Source of the DNA: Flavobacterium cheniae
Lineage (GTDB): Bacteria; Bacteroidota; Bacteroidia; Flavobacteriales; Flavobacteriaceae
Length of the DNA stretch: 64,000 nt
Assembly (NCBI RefSeq): GCF_004363695.1
Contig: NZ_SNZC01000001.1
Location: 742,431 to 806,430 of the forward strand
Reading direction: 5' to 3'
Shown here: in pieces, positions 9,261 to 18,679 of the stretch
How the letters are laid out: each line of letters opens with the position of its first letter
How positions within the stretch are numbered: the stretch's first letter is position 1
Notes under the pieces: model-generated
The model's input: only the letters and a program-made list of their open reading frames with translations
Database searches by the model: none
Told to the model about the DNA's origin: nothing
Made by a program: the position numbers and the translations under genes

Positions 9261-10676
9261 TTAGTTGTAGAAGTAAACGTTGTCTACATAAATTACAGAA
9301 CCATCACCCCCTTCAAGGATTATTTGAGCAATATTTGATCTGCTAGCTAGACCTGGCATCGCAGAAAAAGGAATATCAATTGACATCCAATTTTGAGACA
9401 CTAAAAATGGTGCTGTAAAAGTGGTAGAATGTCTTGTATCATTACCACCACCAAAAGCGCCATCAGCACCAAAATCAACAACAATTACTCTTAATTGTCT
9501 ACCTGGAGCAATTGTACCTGGTATGAAAGCGTCTAAATGGAAATGAGTCATAGAAGTTGCATTTACAGTAGGTGCACTAAATTCAATTCCAACAAAATTA
9601 AAAATGGTGTAATTCAAGATATTGTCATTAGCTACTGTAAAATCACTTGAAACTGTTGTTTGCCAAGGAGCCCAATATCCATTGTAATAATTTACCGGTA
9701 CATTGTTATACGCATCAGAAAATATAGAAATAACATTGGCTTGATTTCTTGTGGGTGTTGGCGCATGAGTAAAGTTACCCGAACAATTTATAGTTAAACT
9801 TCCATTTGCTTGAACACCATTTATAGTTCCAGTAATTACAGTTGTTCCTGCGCTTAATGAAGTTACTAAACCATTAGAATCAACTGAAGCTACCGTAGGA
9901 TTAGAAGATGTAAATTCAAAATAAGCAGTGCTTAAATTTACAATTTGGTTTATACCATTTGGTAAATTAAAAGTTGAAATAATACCTGTAACATTTGAAT
10001 TAACTCCAACAAATGTATTTACAGAAGCATTATTTCCGTTCATAATAGCTGCTCCAACTGTTCTTATTGTACCTAGTTTTTCAAATTTCAAATTATCAAT
10101 CCAAAAAGTATAACCCATTCCGTTTGTGCCTTGTGTACCTGCAGCATATCGAAACATACCTCTTTCTTGTAAAAGTTTTGATGCATCTGGAATTGGAATA
10201 ATTACTTTAGACCAATTTGTACCAACGCTAACATTTGTAATGGTAGCCATATATTTGTTTTGGTCAAAATCTTCACCAAAACCAAACTCAGAAATGGTTA
10301 CCCCTTGTGAAGCTTTCACGTAAAAAGTTAAGGCATCATATTCTGTTAAATTTCTACCTGCACCATCTACTCTAAAAATGGCACCTGCATAATTACCTTC
10401 TGCATCGTTTGCATTAGGAACATCAAATCGCATTGAAGCATTACTATTATAACCTTCTTCACGATCTACAGACCATGCAGTTGGCTTAGAACCACCGTAT
10501 GGAAAGTAAAAATTAGATCCCATGCCTACAAAATCTTCGATAAAGATTTCTGCAACTTTAGGAAAAGTTGCTTCTGCAGCGTCATCGGATAATTCTCTCT
10601 CACAACTAGTATTGATAATTGCTATCGATCCTAGAAGCAAAAAGCCTACTAAACAATTAAACTTTAAGTTTTTCAT
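9261..10676 (-). CDS. Surface glycan-binding lipoprotein with Ig-like (Big_2) and CBM-like domains
   Basis: The start at 10676 is chosen because MKNLKFNCLV begins a lipoprotein signal ending in INTSC (Cys25); 28 in-frame codons upstream overlap the previous gene and lack signal character. Residues about 30-200 form a jelly-roll-like domain ending WIDNLKFEKLG, about 203-299 a bacterial Ig-like domain with TSSNPTVASVDSNGLVT, and 301-471 a second beta-rich module ending IYVDNVYFYN. This last module is recognisably related to residues about 195-370 of the T9SS protein at 16998-18356. No catalytic motif is visible. It probably holds beta-glucan at the cell surface, the job SusE/F-type proteins do elsewhere. 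Glycan specificity is inferred from its neighbours. Confidence 0.8.
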   Translation of the reverse strand: MKNLKFNCLVGFLLLGSIAIINTSCERELSDDAAEATFPKVAEIFIEDFVGMGSNFYFPYGGSKPTAWSVDREEGYNSNASMRFDVPNANDAEGNYAGAIFRVDGAGRNLTEYDALTFYVKASQGVTISEFGFGEDFDQNKYMATITNVSVGTNWSKVIIPIPDASKLLQERGMFRYAAGTQGTNGMGYTFWIDNLKFEKLGTIRTVGAAIMNGNNASVNTFVGVNSNVTGIISTFNLPNGINQIVNLSTAYFEFTSSNPTVASVDSNGLVTSLSAGTTVITGTINGVQANGSLTINCSGNFTHAPTPTRNQANVISIFSDAYNNVPVNYYNGYWAPWQTTVSSDFTVANDNILNYTIFNFVGIEFSAPTVNATSMTHFHLDAFIPGTIAPGRQLRVIVVDFGADGAFGGGNDTRHSTTFTAPFLVSQNWMSIDIPFSAMPGLASRSNIAQIILEGGDGSVIYVDNVYFYN

Positions 10677-10695
10677 ATCTTCAATTTTTTTTTTA

Positions 10696-13600
10696 TTATT
10701 TTCCAATATTAATGTGAATGTATGTTCTAATTTCCCATTCTGAACCGTTTCCAAAACCAACTGGACTTAAAACTGGTTCTGGTGGGAATGTATTTTCTGG
10801 AACTGCTGTTGGTGAATATCTTGGTGAATATTGGTCTAATGAACGCCAAATTCCCATGATTCCAATTCTTGTATCTGGTAAAATAAACCAACTTGGTTTT
10901 CCAACAGATGTTGATATATCGATAGAACTTTGAACAGGGAATGTTAAGTTAAAATCTCTATGATAATCGAACGGTCCCCAATCATTGAATTTAAGAGAAG
11001 TTACTACTTTCACTTTTTTGTAAATCATTCTAACGTCACCACCTGCTCTGTTGATAGTTCTTTCAGAATCACCATTCGCTTGACCATTACCAAAGTATAG
11101 GTTAGCTATAATTCCTAAATCAGGTGAAATTTTTGAAACAATTCTAGTGTTTGATTCCCATAAATCTTTTGCTGGAGCTGAGCGCTCAAATGCGAATGGA
11201 TTTCTATTTGATAAAAATCCGATAGCAGCATCCATTGTTGTAGGTAAATGACGGTAAACAAATCCTGTACTGAATGCAAATTTTGCATCTTCTACCATGT
11301 CATTATTCCATTCATACATCCATGTTCCAGGTGTAGGGTCATATGTTAATAATAATTCACCACCAACAGTTTCCCTATTAGCTCTTACAATAAATGGATC
11401 ATCTAAAATATTTCTTAATCTTCCAGGAGCATCAACTCCATTTGGCATAGCTTCTAATAAAGGTTTTTGCCATAAGAAGTTTGGTGCAATTTGCAAATTA
11501 GAATTTACATTATATGTAAAACCAGCTAAAAAGTTCATTTGATTTCCACTTCCACTGTCTTTTAATCTCCAACCTGTAAAAGTTTGCGTATAATCGCCAC
11601 CACCATTTGCTACTAAACCTTGGATAGCACCTTGCGTGTAAGCGTTAAATTTTCCTTTAGAAAAAGTAAGCTTTGCTTTTCCACCCCAATTATCTTTATT
11701 GTTTACTTTGTCAACTTTTACAACATCACCATCCATCATTTGGAACTCTCTACCATTAAGTGGTTGCCCTCCCCAAATACCTCCTAATTCAATTCCTAAA
11801 TTACCTAATTTTGTTTGGAAATAAACTGTTGCTCTTCTGGTTTTTGGCTGTGGAATAAAAATTGAAGTAACGGCTTGAGCTGCACTTGAAATATCTTCAT
11901 GATAAACTGCTGAGGCGTTGAAAATTCCAATTTTTCTGTTGTATTTTAATAAGTATGCTGGATTGGCACCCCACCATAATTGAGGACCAAAAGCAGCTTT
12001 TAATCCGTCTAAACTTCCTCTTCCATCCACTTCAAAACCTAGAGTTTCTCCATTGTAAATGTCTAAATTTGGACCATAATTTGCTTCTGGATATAACCCG
12101 AAGAAATCGCCTTCATAACCCCAATGGTAGTGACCAGTTCTGTAAAAACCTCTTAATTCAAAATCTTTAGCTGTCCATTTGTATGAAGCGTTGTAAACTT
12201 GAAATCTATTAACATCTGTAGATAAAACTTCACCTTCATTTGTAAGCACTGTTTGCGATCTACCTCTATTTTCATAAAAAATTTCATTGATTGGATTTGT
12301 AGCAACGTTTCCTAAAATGTTGAAATTTACGTTAGCTTTCATATTAGCTGATGGATTTCCTTCAACACCAATGAAATACGATTGCATGTGGTCAAACCCT
12401 AATTTATTTGGATATCCGCTTGTATCAGGATCATCAGCTTCTGGAGTTGTGATTAAACTTCCACCCGTATTGAATGTTGTAAATTCTGCTCTAAGATTGC
12501 TTAATTTAATCATTCCTCCATCATTACTTGATAAAGCAGCTTTATCTCCTCTAGCTCTTAAAGCGGCATCCATTAAATTAGCTTCACCAAAATGAGTATT
12601 AACCACTTGAGTGTTTACACCTTCTTTAAATGGATTTAATTTGTGAATATCTTTTAAAACATAGTAAGTAGCTCTTGGATATAATTGATAATGTCCTTTT
12701 TCATTAGTAGGTCCTTTTGCGCAAATTCCAAACCATTCTTCATTCATGTTGTTTTGACCTTCTGTGAAATCTTTTTGATAACCACCATTAGACCAAGAAG
12801 CGTTTGAATCATGAACGTCTAAGTTTTTAGTTTGACCAAACTTCCACCAACCGTCACTAAATTGAAATGTAAATCCTCCAATAGAGTTACCTGATTTACC
12901 TAATCCTGCAGCATTTTCATAGATTTCTTTCCAATTCCCTTTTAAGTAAAAAGCTTGTGCGTTTTGATCTTCTTGGTTAGTCATAACATTGAAAGCATCA
13001 GAGCCAAACTCAGTAAATAAAACTGGTTTACCATATTCTTTCTTAACTCTTTCAAATAAATCACCAAAAGAAACTCCTCTATATACATTTGTTCCGAAGA
13101 CATCTACATCTTTACATTCTTGGGCAATGATGTCAAGAAAAAGTAAATCACCGTTACAAATTGCCATAGGATGATTTGTGTCTATCGCTTTCATTGCTAC
13201 AACAGCTTCGTTAAATAGCTTATACATAGAACGTGCTCTCGCTGTTGACTTTCTATCTTCTATCGGAATATTTTCTGTTTCGGCTCCATCCCAAAATAAA
13301 CCGTAGTTATTCTCATTTCCTAAAAGAAATAAAAGAAGCCCTTTAGTATCTTTATATTCTGAAGCCATTTGTGTTACTTCCTTAAGAAGAAGTTCACGTG
13401 TTTTTTCATCAGAATATTCTGTATTTGGTTTCCATACACCATCAATTGTTAAACCATATCGACCGAAAGAATGATTTAACATGGTGTAAATACCATAATT
13501 TGTATAAATGTATTCAATCCATTTTTTTGGAATACCCGAATAAACACGGATAGTATTCACACCCATGTTTTGAAGTAATCCCATTTCATCATCTAAAGCC

Positions 13601-13812
13601 TGACGAATAAAATCGTCTGATTGATTCCAAAGACTGTATGAGTAATTTGTACCGATTGGAAAATAATCCCAATTCATTCCGTTTACCATAAAATCTTTAC
13701 CGTCGACTTTAAGTTTCAATTCCGAATTATTATTTTCAACTACTACTTTTCCAGATTGTGAATAGGTAGTAAATGAATAACAAAAAATTAGTATCAGAAT
13801 AATTTTTTTCAT
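10696..13812 (-). CDS. Glycosidase (TIM barrel) fused to outer-membrane beta-barrel
   Basis: A 1038-residue protein with signal peptide MKKIILILIFCYSFTTYSQS. Residues about 25-385 form a GH2/GH5-like TIM barrel: NGMNWDYFPIGTNYS, MGVNTIRVYSG, FLLGNENNYG with acid/base Glu167, and PVLFTEFGSDA with nucleophile Glu268. From about 400 to the end the protein changes to long amphipathic beta strands rich in aromatic and glycine residues and finishes EIRTYIHINIGK, as expected for an outer-membrane barrel. It is the first gene of the polysaccharide run and ends 19 bases before the lipoprotein gene. It may be a surface glycosidase anchored on its own pore. Both domain assignments come from reading the sequence; substrate and topology are inference. 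Confidence 0.75.
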   Translation of the reverse strand: MKKIILILIFCYSFTTYSQSGKVVVENNNSELKLKVDGKDFMVNGMNWDYFPIGTNYSYSLWNQSDDFIRQALDDEMGLLQNMGVNTIRVYSGIPKKWIEYIYTNYGIYTMLNHSFGRYGLTIDGVWKPNTEYSDEKTRELLLKEVTQMASEYKDTKGLLLFLLGNENNYGLFWDGAETENIPIEDRKSTARARSMYKLFNEAVVAMKAIDTNHPMAICNGDLLFLDIIAQECKDVDVFGTNVYRGVSFGDLFERVKKEYGKPVLFTEFGSDAFNVMTNQEDQNAQAFYLKGNWKEIYENAAGLGKSGNSIGGFTFQFSDGWWKFGQTKNLDVHDSNASWSNGGYQKDFTEGQNNMNEEWFGICAKGPTNEKGHYQLYPRATYYVLKDIHKLNPFKEGVNTQVVNTHFGEANLMDAALRARGDKAALSSNDGGMIKLSNLRAEFTTFNTGGSLITTPEADDPDTSGYPNKLGFDHMQSYFIGVEGNPSANMKANVNFNILGNVATNPINEIFYENRGRSQTVLTNEGEVLSTDVNRFQVYNASYKWTAKDFELRGFYRTGHYHWGYEGDFFGLYPEANYGPNLDIYNGETLGFEVDGRGSLDGLKAAFGPQLWWGANPAYLLKYNRKIGIFNASAVYHEDISSAAQAVTSIFIPQPKTRRATVYFQTKLGNLGIELGGIWGGQPLNGREFQMMDGDVVKVDKVNNKDNWGGKAKLTFSKGKFNAYTQGAIQGLVANGGGDYTQTFTGWRLKDSGSGNQMNFLAGFTYNVNSNLQIAPNFLWQKPLLEAMPNGVDAPGRLRNILDDPFIVRANRETVGGELLLTYDPTPGTWMYEWNNDMVEDAKFAFSTGFVYRHLPTTMDAAIGFLSNRNPFAFERSAPAKDLWESNTRIVSKISPDLGIIANLYFGNGQANGDSERTINRAGGDVRMIYKKVKVVTSLKFNDWGPFDYHRDFNLTFPVQSSIDISTSVGKPSWFILPDTRIGIMGIWRSLDQYSPRYSPTAVPENTFPPEPVLSPVGFGNGSEWEIRTYIHINIGK

Positions 13813-14080
13813 TTGCTGTTTGGATTTAAATAATTAATAATCGTATTAAAAATTGGTTTTGTTAATGATTTCATAAAAATAGCGAGTAAATATTACATTT
13901 TTGATAAAATTAACCTCAACAAAAAATATACATCGTAAAAAAGACGCTGGAAGCATTGAAAAATGCCAATAAAACATCGTTTTAACTGAATAAAAAAAGA
14001 TTTTGATAATATCTTAAAATATCAGTTAAAGAATGTTTGTATAGGTAATGTATAGGTAAGAAAAACGCGCTTTTAGGACA
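13813..14080. other. Intergenic region between regulator and glucan operon
   Basis: About 268 bases of AT-rich DNA separate the regulator stop from the first gene of the glucan run, and must hold the operon promoter. I see no exact TAnnTTTG box in the minus orientation; the nearest is TATTTTTTG (complement at 13919-13927), one base too long. The far end carries the 11-bp direct repeat described at 14038-14059. No small gene or RNA gene is evident. Confidence 0.6.
14038..14059 (+). promoter_or_regulatory. Perfect 11-bp tandem direct repeat, candidate operator of the glucan regulator
   Basis: TGTATAGGTAA occurs twice without a gap at 14038-14048 and 14049-14059. The same motif with GTT in place of GGT occurs as a tandem pair at 18549-18570 on the other side of the regulator gene. 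An 11-bp step places both copies on one face of the helix, as expected for a direct-repeat binding site. It lies about 225 bases upstream of the first glucan gene. Confidence 0.6.
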
Positions 14081-16888
14081 TTATATAGCTAATAAGTATT
14101 CCACAAGTCCCATTTCATGAGGAAGATTCATTTTCTTTCGCAAACGATATCGCTTAATTTCGATACTACGTACTGAAATATTAAGTAAAGGTGCTATTTC
14201 TTTTGAAGATAAATTAAGTCGTAAATAAGCACACAAACGCAAATCGTTTGGAGTTAGACTTGGGTGGTTTTCTTTAACTTTCTTCAAGAAATTATTATCA
14301 GCACTATCAAATGCTTCTTTAAAAATATTCCAAGTATTTTCTTCTTTCACATTTTTATTTATCGTAGAAATCACAGATTTAATACTTCTATTTGATGTAC
14401 TATCTGTTGAGTTTTTTAAATCGCCTTTAATAATGTTTAAAAGTTCTGTTTTCTTGATAAGATTCATTGTAGAAACAGCAAGTTCCTTGTTCTTTTTGTC
14501 TACATCTTGAGTAAGCTGTTCGTTTTTAATTTTCATTATTTGCTGTTCATTCTCTAATTCCTTTAATTCTAATAAAATATTATTTTCAGCAATAATGCGT
14601 TGATGTCTTTTTTCGTGATAAATAGTGTAAAATTTATTGATGTAGTATCCTAAAACGATTAACATAATGAAGTAGAACATCATGGCCCAATTGTTAGCAT
14701 ACCAAGGTTTTTTAATCACAAAAGAATAAATAGCAATATTATCTGTTACAGAATTTGCTACTTTAGCTCTAACACTAAAAACATAATCGCCAGCTGGCAA
14801 ATTTTCAAAAACGACTTGTGAATTAAAAGACCACTCACTCCATTCGTCATGAAGTCCTTCTAATTTGTACTGATATTCTGCATTAATGTATTTATCATAT
14901 TCTGGAACGGTGTAATTAAATGCTAAATTATTTTCATCATGATGAAACGTTCCTTTTTCAGTAATTGAAATATTCGTTGATTTTGAATTGACAACATTAT
15001 TAGAAATTCCGAAAAGCGAAACTTTGTGATTACTAAATTTGAACTCGTTGTTATTTAAAACATAATAACCATCTGTTGTTCCAATTAAATATGTTTCATC
15101 GCTTAATTGCAGAATATTTTCGTAACCAGGCATTGAATTGGTTAAAGAAGAAGGAATTGGCAGACTGTTTTTCTTTAACTCAGGTGATAATTTCCCAGAG
15201 GAATAGTAGTGAATGTAATTTTTAGTAAAAAACCATAATTTGTTTGATTTATCTACAATCATTTTTCCAGTTACATATTCGTCATTTTGAAATATTTCAC
15301 TTAGAGATTTGTCTTTCTCAAAAATCTTTGTGGCATTATTCATTTTAAAAATACCATCCTTAGAAGCATAATAAATTTGATTATTGTACTTGGCTAAGGT
15401 TGCATTTTTACTTTTTGTAAGGTTATCAAATTTAATAATATCAGAAGCATTAAGAAGAGATTTATCTACTTTAAATTTATAAACTCCTTTATATTCATGA
15501 CTTATATAAATTTCATTTGAGTTTAAAACCTCAAAATGCTTAGAAGAATAATTAAATCCTTTTATTTTGTTCTTATAAACCCAAGTATTATTCCTTTTCT
15601 CTAATACAGTAATTCCATTGTAATTACCTTGTAAAATATAATTGGTATTTCTAAAAGGGACAAATTTCCAAGTTCCAGAGGAGACAAAAATTGGAGTTGC
15701 ATTTTTATCATTAATAACAAATGTTCCCGAATCATGTCCGCAAAAAAGCGTGTTTTGATAAGAAAACAAAGACCAAACTTGTCCTTTTGTATTTTGAACA
15801 AATTCAAATTTAGAGGTAGAATTCAATTCTTTACAAAACAAACCTTGATTAGTTCCAATGTATAATTTATTATTATGAGTTATTGAAGCATAGGTAGTTC
15901 CTAAAATTCCTGTATTATCTATATAGCTTTTTATAGGCGATTTAAGATTGATACAATTGATTCCGTTATCTAGTCCAATCCAAAGATTTTTATCAATATC
16001 CTCAAAAAGAGAAAGTGCAGTGTTATTACTTAATCCTGAATTTTGCGTTATATGATAGATGAGTTTGCCTTCTTTAGATAAGATAAATATTCCGTTTGAG
16101 ATGGAACCTAAAGCTATACTTTCATCAGACAACATCTGGCTACTGTAAATATTACTTTGCTGAATTTCGACATCAACATTTGTTGAGAATTTACTTAATA
16201 CACCATTCTTATAATTGAAAATCCCTTGCTTTTGAGTGACTAAGATTAACCCTTCGTTTGTATCAAAAATATTAATCAGTTTATTTTGATTGATAATATC
16301 GTTGCTTAAAAACAATTTACTTTTACCTTGATCAATCTCATACAACCCTTTTGTGGTCTGAAAATAAATACCATTAGCAGTCTTGAAAGCTTTATTAATT
16401 GTACTATTTGGGTTAATTATAGTGAATGATTTTGTTTTTGTATTGAAAGCATAAATTTTTTCTAAAGATTGAAAAAGTATCCAATTGTCGAATGGAAAGA
16501 TACCCCAAAATTGTTCATCATCATTAATTTTATCTTTAATTGAATTACTAAGTGAAGTGTATGATAATTGACCATTTATAGCACGTTGCCAATAACCGAA
16601 TTCCATAAAAGAACCCGTATAAATTTTATCGTTAATACACTTAACCGAACGAATAATTGTCTCATTAGGAGAAGGATTTAAAATCCATTTGGAACCGTTA
16701 AATTCTAACAAACCTTCATTATTAGCAAAATACATGAATCGATGATTATCTTGAGAAATCATCCAATTTTGAATTCCAGCACCATATACATCTTTAGAAT
16801 ACTTTACAATTGGAGGTAATTGTTGCCCAACACAAAATACTGAAGATAAGAATAATAAAAGCTTGAATAGAATTTTCGAAAATTGCAT
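14081..16888 (-). CDS. Membrane sensor-regulator: beta-propeller, Y_Y_Y, TM, coiled coil, LuxR-type HTH
   Basis: The 935-residue protein begins with signal peptide MQFSKILFKLLLFLSSVFC. About 25-620 consists of two-component-regulator-type propeller repeats (for example LFEDIDKNLWIGLDNGI), then a Y_Y_Y domain near 640-725 with YQYKLEGLHDEWSEWS. One transmembrane helix lies at 732-750, followed by a coiled coil and a LuxR/GerE-like HTH at about 877-921 (SLTPNDLRLCAYLRLNLSSK). There is no histidine-kinase or receiver domain, so it is a one-component relative of the hybrid two-component systems and SusR-type activators. The periplasmic part probably senses a beta-glucan fragment and the cytoplasmic HTH activates the flanking genes. 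Target and ligand are inferred from position and the matching direct repeats. Confidence 0.88.
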   Translation of the reverse strand: MQFSKILFKLLLFLSSVFCVGQQLPPIVKYSKDVYGAGIQNWMISQDNHRFMYFANNEGLLEFNGSKWILNPSPNETIIRSVKCINDKIYTGSFMEFGYWQRAINGQLSYTSLSNSIKDKINDDEQFWGIFPFDNWILFQSLEKIYAFNTKTKSFTIINPNSTINKAFKTANGIYFQTTKGLYEIDQGKSKLFLSNDIINQNKLINIFDTNEGLILVTQKQGIFNYKNGVLSKFSTNVDVEIQQSNIYSSQMLSDESIALGSISNGIFILSKEGKLIYHITQNSGLSNNTALSLFEDIDKNLWIGLDNGINCINLKSPIKSYIDNTGILGTTYASITHNNKLYIGTNQGLFCKELNSTSKFEFVQNTKGQVWSLFSYQNTLFCGHDSGTFVINDKNATPIFVSSGTWKFVPFRNTNYILQGNYNGITVLEKRNNTWVYKNKIKGFNYSSKHFEVLNSNEIYISHEYKGVYKFKVDKSLLNASDIIKFDNLTKSKNATLAKYNNQIYYASKDGIFKMNNATKIFEKDKSLSEIFQNDEYVTGKMIVDKSNKLWFFTKNYIHYYSSGKLSPELKKNSLPIPSSLTNSMPGYENILQLSDETYLIGTTDGYYVLNNNEFKFSNHKVSLFGISNNVVNSKSTNISITEKGTFHHDENNLAFNYTVPEYDKYINAEYQYKLEGLHDEWSEWSFNSQVVFENLPAGDYVFSVRAKVANSVTDNIAIYSFVIKKPWYANNWAMMFYFIMLIVLGYYINKFYTIYHEKRHQRIIAENNILLELKELENEQQIMKIKNEQLTQDVDKKNKELAVSTMNLIKKTELLNIIKGDLKNSTDSTSNRSIKSVISTINKNVKEENTWNIFKEAFDSADNNFLKKVKENHPSLTPNDLRLCAYLRLNLSSKEIAPLLNISVRSIEIKRYRLRKKMNLPHEMGLVEYLLAI

Positions 16889-16950
16889 TTAAATAAAATT
16901 AAAAACTAAAGATATATAATATTAAATTTATAAAAAAATGATTAATAAAA

Positions 16951-16976
16951 AAAGACTGCCATTACTGACAGTCTTT
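16951..16976 (-). terminator. Terminator after the T9SS binding-protein gene
   Basis: AAAGACTG at 16951-16958 pairs with CAGTCTTT at 16969-16976 around a 10-base loop. On the minus strand it is followed by a run of seven Ts, and it lies just past the stop codon at 16998. It separates that gene from the regulator gene. Confidence 0.75.
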
Positions 16977-16997
16977 AATACATTATATTGGTTAAAA

Positions 16998-18356
16998 TTA
17001 CTCTTTTATAAACTTAGTTGATGAAACGTTACCATCTACCATTGCTTTAACAACATAAATACCAGCATTTAATCCTGAAACATCTAAAGTAATAGAGTCT
17101 CCATTTACCTCTTTATTGATTACTTCTTGTCCTAAAACATTATAAATAACTAAGTTTTGAATAGTTCCAACTGATTCAATATTAAGCAAATTAGACGTTG
17201 GATTTGGATATAACTTCGTTTTTGAAACATCAAAACTATTAGATGATAAAACTGTATTTTTGTGAAAATAAATATTATCTAAATAAATTTTAATTGGCAC
17301 ATTGTTATCTGCTCTTGCTGCAGTAATTACAATTTGAGCTATTGCGTTTCTGCTTAAATTAGCTGGAGCACTAGCTGCAACAAAACTACTTAATGGAATA
17401 TCAAGAGAAACCCATTGATTAGTTAATAATGGAGATGGTAAGAATTCAATTGCACTAGTCTCACCCATACCTCCATTATGGTTTGATAACTTTATACTCA
17501 TTACTTGCCCAACCGGTAAGGTACCTCCAATCCAATAATCAACGTGTAAAGTAGTAAAAGTTGTTGCATCAAATAATACAGAAGCGAAATCAATTCCTGC
17601 AAATACTTTACCAGCAGCAAAATCAATAACTTTAGTTGGATTACTTTGAACAGGGAAATCATTTATTCTTGCTGAAGCAGGTCCCCAATCTGGCCCCCAT
17701 TGACTAACAGTTAAGTTAGAATAAGCATCACTGTAAACAGATACAACATCTGCCGTTGGTCTAGCAGGAGGTGGTGTTGCAGCAACTGTTGGCGTAGGAA
17801 TACAAGCAGCACAAGAACCTCCACAATCAATTCCTGTCTCAGTTCCATCTTGAATTCCATTAGTACATGTATTCACAACCTGAACAACAGAAACATTATC
17901 AATAAATACAAAGCCTGTCGCAGCACCTAAATCAAAAATTACTCTATCCGCAACAGCATCACCATAATTGATTGTGTATTGATATGAAAAAGTCTGTGGT
18001 GTAGCAGTTAAAGAAGTTGTTGAAGTTAAAGCAGCCCAAGGAGCATTATTTTGCCCTAAGCCAACTATAATGTTTCTTGTTGCAGTTGTTGCGTCAGTAA
18101 ATGCCGTAAAGGTCAATTCATAAGTTAATCCACTAGTCAAATTAATGTTTTGACTTAAGTTTACATCATAAGGATTACCTGCTGCCAATACATTCGCTTG
18201 GTTTACAAAATTGGAACCACCAAGATCAACAACATTTGCAGCGTTATTATACCAAGGTGCTGCTGTACCCGTTTGAAAATCACCATTTGTCACCAAATTC
18301 TGAGAAAAACCCAGTGAACAAAAAATTAATGATAGAAAGAAAGTAATTTTTTTCAT
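16998..18356 (-). CDS. T9SS-secreted carbohydrate-binding protein
   Basis: A 452-residue protein: signal peptide MKKITFFLSLIFCSLGFSQ, a CBM4/9-like jelly roll at about 20-160 (LVTNGDFQTG to VFIDNVSVVQ), a linker with Cys164, Cys178, Cys182 and Cys185, a second module at about 195-370, and a type A T9SS sorting domain from 380 (KLYPNPTSNLLNI to the end). The second module is related to the C-terminal module of the lipoprotein at 9261-10676; both begin with V-I/V-S-x-SDAY and end with YxDNxYF. There is no catalytic signature, so it probably captures glycan outside the cell. It is monocistronic, ends in its own terminator, and has candidate operator repeats upstream. Confidence 0.82.
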   Translation of the reverse strand: MKKITFFLSLIFCSLGFSQNLVTNGDFQTGTAAPWYNNAANVVDLGGSNFVNQANVLAAGNPYDVNLSQNINLTSGLTYELTFTAFTDATTATRNIIVGLGQNNAPWAALTSTTSLTATPQTFSYQYTINYGDAVADRVIFDLGAATGFVFIDNVSVVQVVNTCTNGIQDGTETGIDCGGSCAACIPTPTVAATPPPARPTADVVSVYSDAYSNLTVSQWGPDWGPASARINDFPVQSNPTKVIDFAAGKVFAGIDFASVLFDATTFTTLHVDYWIGGTLPVGQVMSIKLSNHNGGMGETSAIEFLPSPLLTNQWVSLDIPLSSFVAASAPANLSRNAIAQIVITAARADNNVPIKIYLDNIYFHKNTVLSSNSFDVSKTKLYPNPTSNLLNIESVGTIQNLVIYNVLGQEVINKEVNGDSITLDVSGLNAGIYVVKAMVDGNVSSTKFIKE

Positions 18357-18439
18357 AATATATAATTTATTTAGTTAAAATTTATTGAATGTAAATTTAA
18401 TCCATAAAATTTTTAAACAATTCTCAATCCATATATACA

Positions 18440-18448
18440 AACTATACA
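18440..18448 (-). promoter_or_regulatory. Single inverted copy of the TGTATAGTT motif
   Basis: AACTATACA on the plus strand reads TGTATAGTT on the minus strand, matching the core of the direct repeats at 14038-14059 and 18549-18570. It lies 84 bases upstream of the T9SS binding-protein start and points towards it. A degenerate second copy (TGTATATAT, at 18432-18440) partly overlaps it downstream on the minus strand. Confidence 0.4.
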
Positions 18449-18548
18449 TTGCGTTTTTTATACCACAATTTTTATACAATTGAAATAAAATTATAAATTA
18501 TTAATTATCAAGCATTTATATCGTTAAAATTTTATTTAAAAATTAAAA

Positions 18549-18570
18549 TGTATAGTTGATGTATAGTTTA
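18549..18570 (+). promoter_or_regulatory. 11-bp tandem direct repeat, candidate operator
   Basis: TGTATAGTTGA (18549-18559) is followed directly by TGTATAGTTTA (18560-18570). It is the same 11-bp tandem architecture as at 14038-14059, with the core TGTATAG unchanged. It sits about 195 bases upstream of the T9SS binding-protein gene, a distance similar to that of the other copy from the glucan operon, which suggests one regulator serves both. Confidence 0.58.
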
Positions 18571-18671
18571 ATAATCGTATTTTTTGACCATTAGAATGAT
18601 ATAATCAACTCTACTTTAAGCAAAAAATCAATTTGGAATGAAAGATATACTATAACTTAAAATAGATTAAT

Positions 18672-18679
18672 TATCTTTG
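18672..18679 (+). promoter_or_regulatory. uvrA promoter -7 box
   Basis: TATCTTTG matches the Bacteroidetes -7 consensus TAnnTTTG and lies 20 bases upstream of the uvrA ATG. No convincing -33 TTG is present at the usual 19-21 base spacing. Confidence 0.6.

Noticed and set aside
12287..12595. 102-codon open frame on the plus strand
   Set aside because: It is antisense within the glycosidase-barrel gene, has no promoter, no signal or domain, and its composition is that of a reversed beta-barrel coding strand.
504..18356. SusC/SusD pair expected in a glycan locus
   Set aside because: No TonB-dependent receptor or SusD-like protein is encoded; the barrel in the 10696-13812 protein lacks a TonB box, plug and the SusC length.
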